Positions 53,301-63,923 of a stretch of DNA of 64,000 nt are shown in pieces. The notes beneath the pieces are model-generated. The model ran no database searches. It saw only the letters and a program-made list of their open reading frames with translations, and was not told the origin of the DNA. The stretch is from Acarospora socialis. Taxonomy: Eukaryota > Ascomycota > Lecanoromycetes > Acarosporales > Acarosporaceae. The stretch's first letter is position 1; every line of letters begins with the position of its first letter. The stretch covers positions 3,100,001 through 3,164,000 of the forward strand of contig JAMYGW020000001.1 of assembly GCA_025617375.2 (NCBI GenBank), given 5' to 3'. A program made the position numbers and the translations under genes.

Positions 53301-55397
53301 ATACAATATTTAGCTGTTGAAATTCACTCATCTTTTTCATCAACATCATTTAACATTACAATTAACTATTCTTCTCTTCATTTCAAATTCTTATTTTTAT
53401 TCTTTTCATCTCAGAATTCTTAACTTTCTGACTTTTTTGATGACTTTGATGCACACTTTTTGTATATATACATTGTGATCTCTTCAAGCAATATTGTCAA
53501 ATTCTCTATCTATAAACAAGTTGTTGAGTTATCACTATGTAAGAAGTGAAAGCAAGTGATGAAGAATGAGATACACTCTTTGAAGAAAAATAACACATAA
53601 AAAATAATCTCTGTGTCATTGAATCAGCATGTTCTTCAAGAATACTAAATATATAAGATCAAGTATGATGTACATGATCAAGTTAGTTGCTATAAGACTT
53701 GCTGAATAGTTAAGAACTACAAATAACAATTTAATGTTAACTATGATTAAATCTTTGCATCTATTATTAAATCACAAATCTACAAAGCTTTCTTCATCTT
53801 AATCACTCATTTTGATCTAGAAACTGAGCAAATAAACATGATAACTACATTTCTTTATGATTCTATTGATCAGATCATCTATATGAAGCTTTTTTATAAA
53901 TATGAGTTTTTTAACATGATTGTTTTGCTCAATAAAATCTTATATGATCTAAAGCAGACATCTCATCTTTGATATAAGACTCTATGCAATCATCTTATCT
54001 TGTTTAGTTTTTATCATCTCAATTCTGATCATAATGTCTTTTTTTAAATTAATGACAATATTATCATCACTGTTTACATTGATGATTTTCTTCTTATAGA
54101 AAAGAATAAATCAGTCATTCAAGACATCAAAGTACATCTTATTAACATCTTCAAGATGTCAGATCTCAGTTCTGTATTTTATTATTTAAATATAAAGATT
54201 GAGCATAATCATTCTGAATACATTATTTGTCTTACTCAGATGATTTATATTAATAAGATTCTTAAGACATTTCAACAGTTATAGACAGTTTTTGTTGACA
54301 TATTTATGAATTTTGATGCAGTATTCATGAAGAAGTTCATTACTCAAATTGACATCATCATTATTCAATGCTATTAAAAGACAGTAAAATCACTAATGTA
54401 CATTATGTTACAGATATGTTCTGATATTATCTTCACTATCTTTATTATTAGTTAGTTCAGTCAGAATCTGAATGTCTCACATTACAATGCTTTCAAGTAA
54501 GTCTTCAAATATTTCACTAACACTACAGACTTAAGTGTTATCTATAATATCATCAACATAAATTTTATTAACTATACTGATGCTGATTAAAACAGATGTC
54601 ATAATACTTAAAAGTTCACTGATGCTTATTTCTTTTTTCTCTTCAGAGATTCTATTAATTGATGTTTTAAATATTAACAAATTATTATTTTGTTGTTCAC
54701 TGAGTCTGAATACATGACTGAAATGCAAGCAACAAAGAAAGTCATGACTTCATCATTTTCTTACAAAAATTGACTTTCTTAATGACAGTAATTCTATCAT
54801 TATTTGTGCTGACAATTGTGATGTTATAAATTTAGCTCAAAATTCTGAGTTTCACATCTGCATTAAGTACATCAATATTCAGTATCACTTCATTCATAAA
54901 ACTGTCAATTGCAGTCTCATCAATCTTGAGTTTATCTCTATATCTGAACAAGTAGTCAACAGATTTATTAAGTCTTTACTCACTGTTAAGTTTCATTGCT
55001 TTCTTAATCAGCTAGGTCTTCTAGCTGTGATGACTTTATAAATCAAATCAATGAGACATCAACTCACTTTCTCATCTCACTGTCACCTCAATCTTTTTCA
55101 CAACTTCTTCATCATCTCACTGTCAAATCTATCTCTTGATAGAATCAGAGAATCTATACTGATTAATGAATGAGTATTTAGATTTTCTAGAATGTCTAGA
55201 TCAACTAAATTTAAGAAGAAGTATTGAAATTAGAAGACTCTTTAGAAGTTCAACTCTATTTAATTTAGTGTTGAAATCTTCTGTGTCATGTGATATTGCT
55301 TAGTCATTACATACAAAAGTTATTCTTTGTGTATTCTAGTCTTCTAGATAATTAAGACATCTAATATTAAGCAATAGAAATGTTTCAATTTTCAACA
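50340..55397 (+). mobile_element. Ty1/copia element G
   Basis: LTR-retrotransposon fossil, 5058 bp, unrelated in sequence to the C family. LTRs 50340-50515 and 55222-55397 are both 176 bp and end in a TGTTGAAA...TTTCAACA-type inverted repeat. The target duplication AAGAT (50335-50339 and 55398-55402) is exact. + strand parts in copia order: gag with a CCHC knuckle (CTHCKKTDHEKHNC, about 51448-51489), integrase about 52150-52800, reverse transcriptase about 53600-54400 (YIDDFLLI near 54075), RNase H about 54690-54990, pol end about 55040. Broken, many breaks. No other element is inserted in it. Confidence 0.9.
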
Positions 55398-55402
55398 AAG
55401 AT

Positions 55403-55933
55403 TTTAACATTATTGATTCATTAGAGCCAGAGAAAGACAACTTGAAAGAATCAGTAAGCATAAGTTAGCATTACTTTAGGAGCCTTATGCTTAACTTGAT
55501 TGTTAGCTATACTCTGAATATAACTCATTGTACTAGATATGTTGCCTGTGATATAAAATCTGCTTGCTGCCTCCTGACATCCTCACTCAATGAGAACCAA
55601 ACCAGACACATATAGGTTGTGTATCACCTGTGACGCACCGTGAGTCTACGAGTAACATCTCTGTATACACTAGCTCCCGGCACTAAACCAAATCTGATGA
55701 GAAATCAAGGCTTATAAATTAAGCTTTGATTCATAAGCTAAACTCACGTAAGTCTCTTAGGGCTAGCTTTCGCGCCACTCCAACAACGAGGGTCTTCCTT
55801 TCTGTTATCTCTACCTGAGTTGTATATCAAAGACCCTTTCCCACTACTTTTCGGTCCTGCATCTGATTTCCTGGTTCATGACACCTAGTTTTCATCTGCT
55901 ACCCCTCTGTCCAACAGTCTCCAAGTTGCTACA
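55403..55933. other. Transition from island to host DNA, 5' region of the GFA-like gene
   Basis: The first 150 bp or so are still CpG-poor; from about 55630 CpG sites are frequent again. No gene seen apart from the presumed promoter and leader of the GFA-domain gene. Confidence 0.5.
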
Positions 55934-56640
55934 ATGTCTACCACAGAAACGTGCTTCTGCGGCGCCGTCCAACTCGCTTTTGTAAGTCATATCTGCACCG
56001 AGTCAACCATCGCCCTTTGTCAGAAGAGCATCTCATGAGAGTAAGCCAACTGGCTAACGTCGTATCACTTACAGTCCATCGAAGGTGACGATCTAGTCAA
56101 CACCGTAAGCTTGCCTCCCTGCTCTTCACTCGGATGCTCATACAAAACAGTTTGTCTGCAATTGCACCGACTGCCGCAAGCTTACTGCATCGATGTTTGC
56201 TTCAAACTCACCATTCGCGATACATCTCTGAAGTATGTCCGGGGCCAAGACAAAATCAAAACGTTCGCGATGACGAAAACTATTGCGACGGGAAACACCA
56301 TGACGAACTACTTCTGCAGCGCTTGCGGGAGTCTGATGTATAGGGTAAGTTACTTTCCAGCTTTGCAGGAGATGCACCTTCTTGGCTTATCTTCAGCACT
56401 ACCTCCATTGCTCTAAAGGTACATATATGCTAGCTTACCTTCCTCAGTCCCCTCCGGCTGGCCCGGTGTGATAACATGCTGATTGGCCAGGTGGGCGACC
56501 TGACGCTGCATGGGACGACATTGAAGCCCCAGCTTGAGATGTTTACAAAAGATCGTGTTGCGTGGTTGAAGGGCGCTGAAGGGGCGGAGCAGTATCATGG
56601 GAATTATTTTGGTGGTGAGACGGAGAGAAGTGAGGTGTAG
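55934..56640 (+). pseudogene. GFA/CENP-V-domain protein, probably decaying
   Basis: Resembles fungal glutathione-dependent formaldehyde-activating-enzyme-like proteins, small zinc-binding proteins of mostly unknown substrate. Exon 1 (55934-55981) gives MSTTETCFCGAVQLAF, the CxCGAV zinc motif. Exon 2 (56075-56104) follows a good intron with a CTAAC branch. Exon 3 from 56151 gives FVCNCTDCRK and later NTMTNYFCSACGSLMYR (to 56344), the other zinc ligands. The C-terminal exon ends GDLTLHGTTLKPQ...TERSEV at 56640. Two places break it: near 56205 one base seems missing in the conserved ASNFTIRD stretch, and near 56470 the frames of SGWPGVI and LIGQVGDL do not agree. It is therefore a recent pseudogene or contains assembly errors. 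It is the first gene beyond the repeat island. Confidence 0.75.
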
Positions 56641-57265
56641 GGTAGGAGATTTGGTGGAAAAGGTGAGGAGAGGTTGAGGAAATGCGAGGCTGGGAATTGC
56701 TGCAGATGTTGTTGGACTTTGAGCAGTGATGCCACGGAGGTGAAGTTCTTACTACAACTAATTATTAGTAATACCACGAATCTGCTGCTGCGTCGCTCGG
56801 TTATGGCTGTTTCCCACTCAAAGCTCAGGTCTTCACCATCCCTTCTCACCGTCTGCCTTGCACGCCTATGTATGGCCGTGCCTTGTCCAAGTCGCGGCTG
56901 TGCGACCCCGAAGCATGGAGCTTTCTTCGATCGCTGACGCATCTCGTAGTTGGAAATGGATGGCACTAGGTGGGTGGGTAGGTAGAAAAGCTGGTCCCAG
57001 CTTGCGATATCACGCCTATCTCTTCTTCTCACAACCTCTTCCCAAACCATTGCTGCCCCAAATACTTCGCAAAACACTCATCACCCCTCAACACTTCCAC
57101 CTCATTCGACAAGACGCCGACCATCACCTCCGCGCTACATCCGGCAGTTCAGGGAAATTGCAATTACCAAGCCCTCCCTCACCCGGATATTGATACCTAA
57201 CCAGCGGCCCAAACGCCTCTCCCCAATCATCGTTATACAGTACCCCACTCTTCCGGTTCTGAATA
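56641..57265 (-). pseudogene. Remnant of an unidentified minus-strand gene
   Basis: Between about 56990 and 57262 the minus strand encodes protein-like sequence: IQNRKSGVLYNDDWGEAFG and RYQYPGEGGLGNCNFPELP in one frame, then, after a frame change near 57130, EVMVGVLSNEVEVLRGDEC in another. A pyrimidine-rich stretch ending CAG near 57262 could be a 3' splice site, with upstream exons lost or unrecognised. A more AT-rich piece follows at 57265-57400. The rest (56641-56990) is GC-balanced without a convincing gene. Family not recognised. Confidence 0.4.
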
Positions 57266-57815
57266 AAAAAGAGATGTAAGACATAAGAAACTTAACAAAG
57301 TTGAATAACAGACTGATGATTGCTACAAGATCAGTTGTAAAATTGAATGAAACTTGCTACACAATATGAGACTGATCAAGTTATGGAGTGTTTGTCTGTC
57401 TAATTGACGTGAAATAAGACCTCATTCTTGATAGAAACAAGTCATCTGGGCAGGAGGGAGTGGACTTGATCTCATGTTGAGGATGTTTGCTTTTCTCTTC
57501 TGCTACACTCTCATTAGGATGCAGCTGCTACTTGTGTGTATACGATCAGCTAGGGCGTGTTTCATGCGGTTCAATGGCTTACTCGTAGGTCCAAGAACTT
57601 TCGGTTTCAGGTAGCGCAGCAAAGTCGCCGCCAGGGTTGTGAAATCCCGGCCCGCCTACATCTCAGATGGACACGAGACTGTCCTGCAGGGCTCAAGTCG
57701 GAACACCACGGCGAGTCACACTTGGCAGCTTGAGAGACTGGACTCGGGTCGAAAGCGGGCCTTATAGGAACAAGATATCGAGATATCTTTAGTCTCTGCT
57801 TCTCATGACGAGAAG
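57266..57815. other. Intergenic, AT-rich start
   Basis: Roughly 57265-57400 is AT-rich and nearly CpG-free, then composition returns to normal. No gene recognised. Confidence 0.4.
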
Positions 57816-58000
57816 TTATTGGAAACCGCCAACTGCTTCAACCATAGCCCTCTCCTCAGAAATGGGGTTATCTACATCGACCTTCATGCTCTCGACAAGA
57901 CTGTCTCGCCTATCTCGTATCAGTGAATCTTGAGGAGTGTACGAGCAGCATCAACCACCGCGACCCAGGACTTAGGTCTTGACCGAGTGTTCAACGTCGT
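57816..58000 (-). pseudogene. Possible C-terminal remnant of a gene
   Basis: The minus strand reads DSLIRDRRDSLVESMKVDVD...SEERAMVEAVGGFQ and then a stop at 57818-57816, which looks like a genuine protein C-terminus. Upstream, in another frame, AVVDAARTLLK reads similarly. An intron or a frame break must lie between them. An overlapping + strand frame (57930-58202) is an alternative reading. No family recognised. Confidence 0.3.
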
Positions 58001-58202
58001 AGAGGATCCTCAAATTGAGATGACAGTGCTCTTACTTGATAAGCCCGGAATGAACGTAGCGGGGTTCTTGCCATGTTCGGACTCATCCATTGCTCGATGG
58101 CTTGCTTTACCGGACAAAGGAAGTCTAAATTATAGGTATCCTCCGTCGGAGATCAATCTCGTACCCAGTGGGATACGAAGTTCCTTACTAAGCTTATCTT
58201 AG

Positions 58203-59098
58203 CACTGAAAGAAGTAGGGCTAGGGTCAATGCAGCGGTCAGATGTCAACTCGATTCATGGCACATCTCTACCTGGTAGACTTACCTAACTGTGTACAACT
58301 ACTGTGTACTACCTTGGATCTAGCTAGTAGGGCTATCAGCCTGTGGTTTGTGCCATCCGCCCAGATGAAGCCGCACGCTTCGGTCACAAATTCTCCGCGA
58401 GGGTTCACGTTTTGCTTGGCACGGACCGAGATTGATCGAGGTTTTCGATAGCTCCCTAGATGCTCTTACCGTATGTTTTTTCGGTTGGTGTCAATGCCCA
58501 CTTTCTTTTGGCCATGCGGCAGTGCGGCACTGACACCCGGGAAAATGTTGAGTACTCTGGGGAACACTAGCGCGATCTCAGATGAATGGAATGCCCGTGA
58601 TTGGCTCGGCCAGCCCCATGACCCTAACTGCCGGGATGCTGTGGGTTAACTCTAAATGTGCCGATGTGCCGCAGGGCGGATCTAGGGTCAGGGAGCGAAA
58701 CGTCCCTGACTGCTCCGATTGCGCCCGTTCTGGCCACCGGAAGAATTATATTGATATCGCTGACGGTGGTGTGGGGATGGTTATAAGGTCGGGGTAGAGA
58801 CTGCGTTTGTCTCGCGATCTGAGAATCATCGAGAGCGTCGCGAAAAGCTCTTCTACATCTCGTTTTCTGCTGCCGGCGATCGCGAGTACGAGGCTGAATA
58901 AGCTTTGTGTAACCGTGTAATTGAGTCGAGGGCGTTTAATTGGCGCTGCTACACCCCGCACTCTTGGCCCTCTTGGCTTACCGTTACCGCACTTTATCTT
59001 CTCGGCACTCCCATTCCCAATTGTTTGCTGCTCGTCTGATCTCTTTCTACTGAGCATCCTACCTTGTACGCTGCAGTTCTTCAGCGACATCAGTCAAG
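58203..59098. other. Upstream region of the JEN1-like gene
   Basis: About 900 bp without a convincing gene. It should hold the promoter of the permease gene. A TTATAA box lies at 58781-58786, about 313 bp before the ATG, too distant to be sure of. A pyrimidine-rich run near 59037-59050 fits a fungal transcription-start region. Confidence 0.4.
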
Positions 59099-60797
59099 AT
59101 GCAGTACGAAAAGGAGACCGCGTTGCGAGATGTCTCGCCAGTCCATGAGGGCGACTCTCCCGAGCATATGAGCGTGGGCAGGTATTTCGCGACAAGACTC
59201 TCGACGCTCAAGCCTCCGATGGCCAAGACGCCGAACCCGTTCAAGGCCTTGGCCAGTCTCAGTGGCATGCAGTGGCTTTTTTTCTTGGTGAGCTTGTTTC
59301 GACGACTCTGTATGCTCTCCATATCTAACTCTCAGTGAACAGGTTGCCTTTCTCGCCTGGTCATGGGATGCTTTCGACTTTTTCACCGCCTCCCTGACGG
59401 TCAGCGATCTTGCAAAAGATTTCGGGAAGACGAATGCCGATATCACATGGGGCATCACCCTTGTGCTCATGTTCCGGAGTGTCGGCGCGATTCTTTTCGG
59501 TATTGCAGCTGACAGGTACGGTCGGAAGGTTAGTTTGCTGCGATGCTTTCTATGCTTGATTTGGGGTTGGTAAGCTAACCTATTCATAGTGGCCTTTTGT
59601 GGCCAACAATGTCCTCTTCATCGTCCTTGAACTTGGCACCGGCTTTTGTCAGACCTACGGCCAATTCCTCGCCTGTCGAGCTCTTTTCGGTGTCGCCATG
59701 GGTGGTCTCTACGGAAATGCGGCGGCTACCGCACTGGAAGATTGCCCGCAACACGCGAGAGGGATCCTCTCTGGGATGCTCCAACAGGGCTACGCTTTCG
59801 GATACCTACTGGCCACAGTCTTCGCGAGAGCTCTGGTCAATACCACCCCGCACGGCTGGAGACCACTATTCTGGTTTGGCGCCTGTCCTCCGATATTGCT
59901 TATCATCTTCCGACTCTGCCTCCCGGAAACGACCGTGTACCGCGAACGTGTTGCCGTGAGAAACGCCACAGGTCACATCGCAGGTACTTTCGTCGCAGAA
60001 GGCAAAGTCGCCCTCAGGAGACATTGGAAGTTACTCACTTACATGGTGTTGTTGATGGCGGGTTTCAACTTTATGGTATGATAATCGGTCTTCTATTGGT
60101 ACTGAAATCTGCTAAACTCCGGCAGTCCCACGGATCTCAGGATTTATATCCTACGATGTTGACGAACCAGTACAATTTTTCGGCAAATGGAGTCACCGTT
60201 ACTCAGGTGGTGGCCAACCTCGGTGCCATGACGGGCGGCACACTCGTCGGCTACTCTTCTCAGATATTCGGCCGCCGCTTCACCATTATCGTCATCTCTA
60301 TACTCGGTGGCGCGCTTTTGTACCCATACACCTTTGTCGCTAACAAGGGCGTCATCGCAGCCGCCTTCTTCGAGCAGTTCTGCGTGCAAGGCGCCTGGGG
60401 TGTCATCCCCATCCATCTCATGGAACTGTCTCCCGGCTCCTTCCGCACCTTCGTCGTCGGGACCACGTATCAGCTCGGCAATCTCATCTCCTCCGCCTCC
60501 TCGACCATCGAAGCCACCATTGGCGAACGCTTCCCGCTTCCCCCCAAGGGCAAGACCAAGCGCTACCAATACGGTATCGTCATCTGCATCTTCATGGGCT
60601 GTGTCTACGCGTATGTCATTCTCCTGACCTTCCTCGGTCCTGAGTACCGCGGCCGCAAGTTCGACGCCGCACATGACAGGGATCTGGCAACAGCGGCCGG
60701 TGCCGAGGCCACGGCTGTAGTTGCTCACAGACGCGATGATGACAGCGACGATGTCGGACATGAGAAAGGAACGCATGTCCATCGTGCGGCCGTTTGA
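59099..60797 (+). CDS. JEN1-type monocarboxylate/proton symporter (MFS)
   Basis: Four exons, join(59099..59287,59343..59528,59590..60075,60126..60797), encode 510 aa. All three introns (55, 61 and 50 bp) start GT, end AG, have CTAAC/CTAAAC branch sites and fall between codons. The protein is a polytopic major-facilitator permease of the plasma membrane. Diagnostic motifs are ADRYGRK at about residues 119-125 (the loop 2-3 MFS motif) and NFMSHGSQDLYPT at about residues 285-297, the signature N-x-x-S/T-H-x-S-Q-D of Jen1 lactate/pyruvate (sialate:H+ family) permeases. The latter is created exactly by splicing intron 3. Such permeases import lactate, pyruvate or acetate with protons and are typically repressed by glucose. 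The C-terminal tail is hydrophilic with an Asp/His-rich end. The upstream start is supported by the hydrophilic N-terminal domain typical of the family. No break was seen, unlike its neighbours. Confidence 0.95.
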
Positions 60798-60858
60798 GGT
60801 GGCTTACTTTTTTGGATATGGAAAGGTTCAGGATATGTACGAGGATCATCTAAGTCAG

Positions 60859-60864
60859 AATAAA
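60859..60864 (+). terminator. Possible polyadenylation signal of the JEN1-like gene
   Basis: AATAAA lies 62 bp past the stop codon, followed by T-rich sequence. Position fits fungal 3' ends. Confidence 0.5.
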
Positions 60865-61968
60865 TTGTACATATTTCAGAATGAAGCAGAATTAATTATT
60901 TGCATATTCCGTTCTTCATTGTCCGATTACCTCTACAGTTCGTATCAAGCTCAACTCCCCACTTAGCTGTAACGCCCTTTTCAGCTGACTTTCAGTTCAA
61001 CTCCATCCTCCACCTTTCTACACGCGTGCTGGCAACTCAACTACCCACTCTAGGTGAAGCACAGTCAGAGCGTGTAATATAGTCATCTTCAACAGACTTG
61101 GGTTCCGAATAAGAAGATATCAAAGGTGCCGAACGACAACGCCGTGGCCAGGCACAGAATTTGTTCGGCTTCCAAGAACCAAATCTGCAATCATTCGTTG
61201 AACAAAGCCAGGCGGGATGGATTGTTTCCCATATCGCAGATTCTGCTTCGCATCCTTCAAACCAGGAACAACAGGGACTCGATATGATGCTGCCGCAGCG
61301 GAACAGGGCTCAGATCTGCCCTAAGAGAGAAAACACCAAACCCTATCTATAAGTCGGCCAAGCTCTCAACTACAATCCTAGCCTTAGGACTAGCTGCTTC
61401 CAGAAAGAGCCCTTCGCTACGAGCACAGTCCTGTGGGAGGGATACGAGTCACGTAACATAGTTCCAAGTTCTCATGCAAATGGAGCAAAATGATCTCTTC
61501 GAGTAATCAGAGCTCTCTCTGGAAGACGAGATTGTTCGCTTCACCACGAAGATACCCTCCACTTCTTCAAGTTCTTCTGGGAATACATATGGGTTGATCT
61601 CGAAATCAAATCCTTGCATAGGCGCCCATGGTGCCTCAAGAGCTTCCCAATGATGCGAATACGGCCTTTGTTGCTGCACTAACTTGATGTTGATGTGTGA
61701 AAGAGAACATAATCACCTTGCCAGCCACAAGAAGGACAGTAATGTCACTGATAGCATTGACAGCAAGTCAGTTGTGAACTTCAGAGAGCTTTACATTTGA
61801 CAGCTCAAGTTCACACTGTAGTGATTGTTGCTGCTGTACAGTGATTCAAAATGCTGCAAGTGACATTCTCAGGTATGCACGGTAGTGCATGAGCACTTGA
61901 TGCTTGTTGTGTTGTTTTTCATAGAGTCATGTCAGAACGCTATAAACTTGGGTCATCCATTCTTTTTT
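60865..61968. other. Intergenic region with a short hairpin
   Basis: No recognised gene. A 63-codon + strand frame (61161-61352) and a 76-codon minus frame (61449-61679) lack any known motif. About 61690-61930 is CpG-poor. At 61773-61815 the 9-bp arms TGTGAACTT and AAGTTCACA form a hairpin with further AGCT pairing inside; it may be a small palindrome or the edge of a miniature element. Confidence 0.4.
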
Positions 61969-62598
61969 CTAATCCTCGTCCAAGCGTTCCCACGCGCACA
62001 CCTTGGTATCGCGCTCGATTATGATTTCCCGTCCGATCGCTTTCAAACCCGCGATTAGTAGTTTCGCCTCGTTTTCAATGATTTTCCTGCCATGCTGCTG
62101 ACATAGCACTCGCGATACAATCATCATCGTCTAAATGTTTGGTCCTGACCGTCACAGTCTCCCACCCTTTAGTCTTCCTTGCCACAATATCAATCATCAT
62201 CTCCCGCCAGTACTCCTATTGATCTTTCACATCCATTGTGTCCCTTTCAACTCGACACTATAATTATACACATTGAAATCAATTCTCTTTAAGACCTCAA
62301 GGTCTAAAGAAGACAATGTGCCTCGTGTTATCGGAACGTGGTCGACATCTCCCAAATCCATCTCCATCATCTTCGTACACCAGGCCATTTGCCTCAAGTT
62401 GGATGCCATACTTTGGGTACCCTTGCAAGAATTGTTGCCTGCCACTCCAAACTTGTAGGTGTCCTCACACACCCACTTGAATGCTGGTAAGAGCCAGTAA
62501 GAAAGCGAGGGATTAACCTCCCCCAATTGGGGAAGTTCGCAAGCGGATAAAGCAGAGTGAGGAAGGACAGCAAATTCCCCCCGATACGGAAGTTCCAA
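61969..62598 (-). pseudogene. Decayed gene of unknown family
   Basis: The minus strand encodes protein-like sequence in several frames: WVCEDTYKFGVAGNNSCKG and ITRGTLSSLDLEVLKRIDF (about 62230-62500), then EYWREMMIDIVARKTKGW (about 62150-62220), then KLLIAGLKAIGREIIIERD and a stop near 61969. Between them lie at least two frame breaks and an in-frame TAG before EYW that could come from a TGG codon by G-to-A change. The pieces look like one hypothetical fungal protein that has decayed; introns could explain part of the frame changes. I do not recognise the family. Confidence 0.45.
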
Positions 62599-63566
62599 AA
62601 CGGTCCCTCACAGCAGTCTCAGAGCTGCAGGTCGTCATCCCAGTGTCTTGGAGCTGCCGCCCGTATGAGACAGGCGAAGAAACACCGGCAACGTCCCTGG
62701 ATCTAACCGCAGAGTTGCAGTGTAGGTCTCCCCCTTCCTCTGGACAGCGGGATTATGAGCCTGGTGGTACGACTGTTTACTCATCGTTGCCAAAGGGGTC
62801 TACTCATGCCAAAATCTATTTTGTATCTTAATAGTCCTACTAACTTTCTCAAGAAGCATAAAGCTCAATTCGAAAAGTTAGTGATAATGAAACTGATGTA
62901 GTCTTCGACAGACTCTATTGACCAGAACTATAGTAAAGAGTGGATGTTCTGTTACTTATCAGACATATCATCTCCTGACAATCTTGTCTCGGAAATCTTC
63001 AGCAGATGACGAAGAAGTTCCTTGAGTTCATGGTTTAAAAGATTCCGTCTCTGAACTGAAGAATCAGTTGCAGACACAAGTCGATCATCAACTAGAACTC
63101 ATTCGTCAAGATGGAATCCTGCTATGCGCAGTGTATTGAGTGGAAGAAAGATGATTCTCTAATCCAGGTGTGAAAGCTAGATATATATATGAGGGGTATT
63201 GCCCATAAGTCAGGTAGGCCACGGTGGGTCCACTGGTGACATCACGGCAGTGAGGTCAGCTAGATAAAACAGGTATGTCCGCAAGGACCACAACAAATTC
63301 TTTCTCAGACATGTCTTCTTCAGTTTTTTCATCTTGTCTCTTGAACAGAGAAAATTTAAGTTCTGTCATGAGTGAAGAAACGACATTCTTGATGTTAAGT
63401 TACATGACACACTCATTGAATGTGTTTTTCAACGAGAGCTCAACAATAACAAGAGTTGCACAAAAATTGTCAAATCTTCAAACACAGTATTGTGTGCAAG
63501 CAAAGGTTTCATATAATTGAGGTTGAGAAGGCTGCTCGGATTTTCCTAGGCTAGATTGTCTCCAGA
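62599..63566. other. Intergenic; possible small ORF at 63275-63520
   Basis: Mostly featureless. A + strand frame of 81 codons (63275-63520) starts with an ATG, is Ser/Thr-rich and has no motif known to me; its base composition is AT-richer than the flanks. The sequence before it (63180-63270) includes an ATATATAT run. Confidence 0.3.
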
Positions 63567-63923
63567 TCAAAGGGCTGTGCCACACCCAAAGTCCTTCCGT
63601 CTGAAGTGATCCTCCAACTGCAAGAGGTACTTCATCATCCATTTGTTGCGTGCTCCATCATCATCGAAAGTGTCATACGCCTGTCCACGCTTATGGCAAC
63701 CTTTGCTGCATCGCTGCTGCTTCAGAGTCGTTCGGGTCGCCATGGTTGCTTTTGCCACTTCAATCAAGTCTCGGTTACTCAAATATAGACTGCCCATTAT
63801 GCCAAATGCAGATCCAACGTACAAAGCAGCAGGAACTCCACCAGCAGGGTCCTCCCTGATTGCCAGGTGGCGTCCATGGTCCATGGTGTGCCATGTGTTT
63901 TTGGTGTACTCAAGGTCAGTCAA
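63567..63923 (-). CDS. Hypothetical protein fragment
   Basis: An open minus-strand frame of 118 codons without an ATG at its start; an in-frame stop lies just upstream, and a TAG that could serve as a 3' splice site is placed directly before it. It may therefore be the last exon of a gene that starts beyond the window edge. The readable part includes GGVPAALYVGSAFGIMGSLY, which could be a short hydrophobic helix, and a Lys/Arg/Cys-rich middle. No family recognised, and it may be spurious. Confidence 0.3.
   Translation of the reverse strand: MTDLEYTKNTWHTMDHGRHLAIREDPAGGVPAALYVGSAFGIMGSLYLSNRDLIEVAKATMATRTTLKQQRCSKGCHKRGQAYDTFDDDGARNKWMMKYLLQLEDHFRRKDFGCGTAL

Noticed and set aside
1868-55397. 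A single giant mobile element (Starship-like) or a gene-bearing cluster
   Set aside because: No tyrosine-recombinase captain or cargo genes were seen; all sequence is explained by nested retrotransposons with their own target duplications.
1868-55397. Centromere
   Set aside because: AT-rich nested retrotransposons can mark fungal centromeres, but nothing in the sequence itself shows kinetochore binding, and 53 kb of nested elements also fits an ordinary interstitial AT-rich block.
56604-57077. 157-codon minus-strand frame
   Set aside because: Low-complexity, no motif, overlaps the end of the GFA-like gene on the other strand; the protein-like remnant nearby is in other frames.
60144-60782. 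Long minus-strand frame of 212 codons opposite the permease
   Set aside because: It is the shadow of the GC-rich last exon of the JEN1-like gene; the + strand has introns, motifs and the family signature.
59646-60797. 383-codon + strand frame read as one protein
   Set aside because: Only its 3' part is the real frame (exon 4); the first part runs out of frame through exon 3 and across intron 3.
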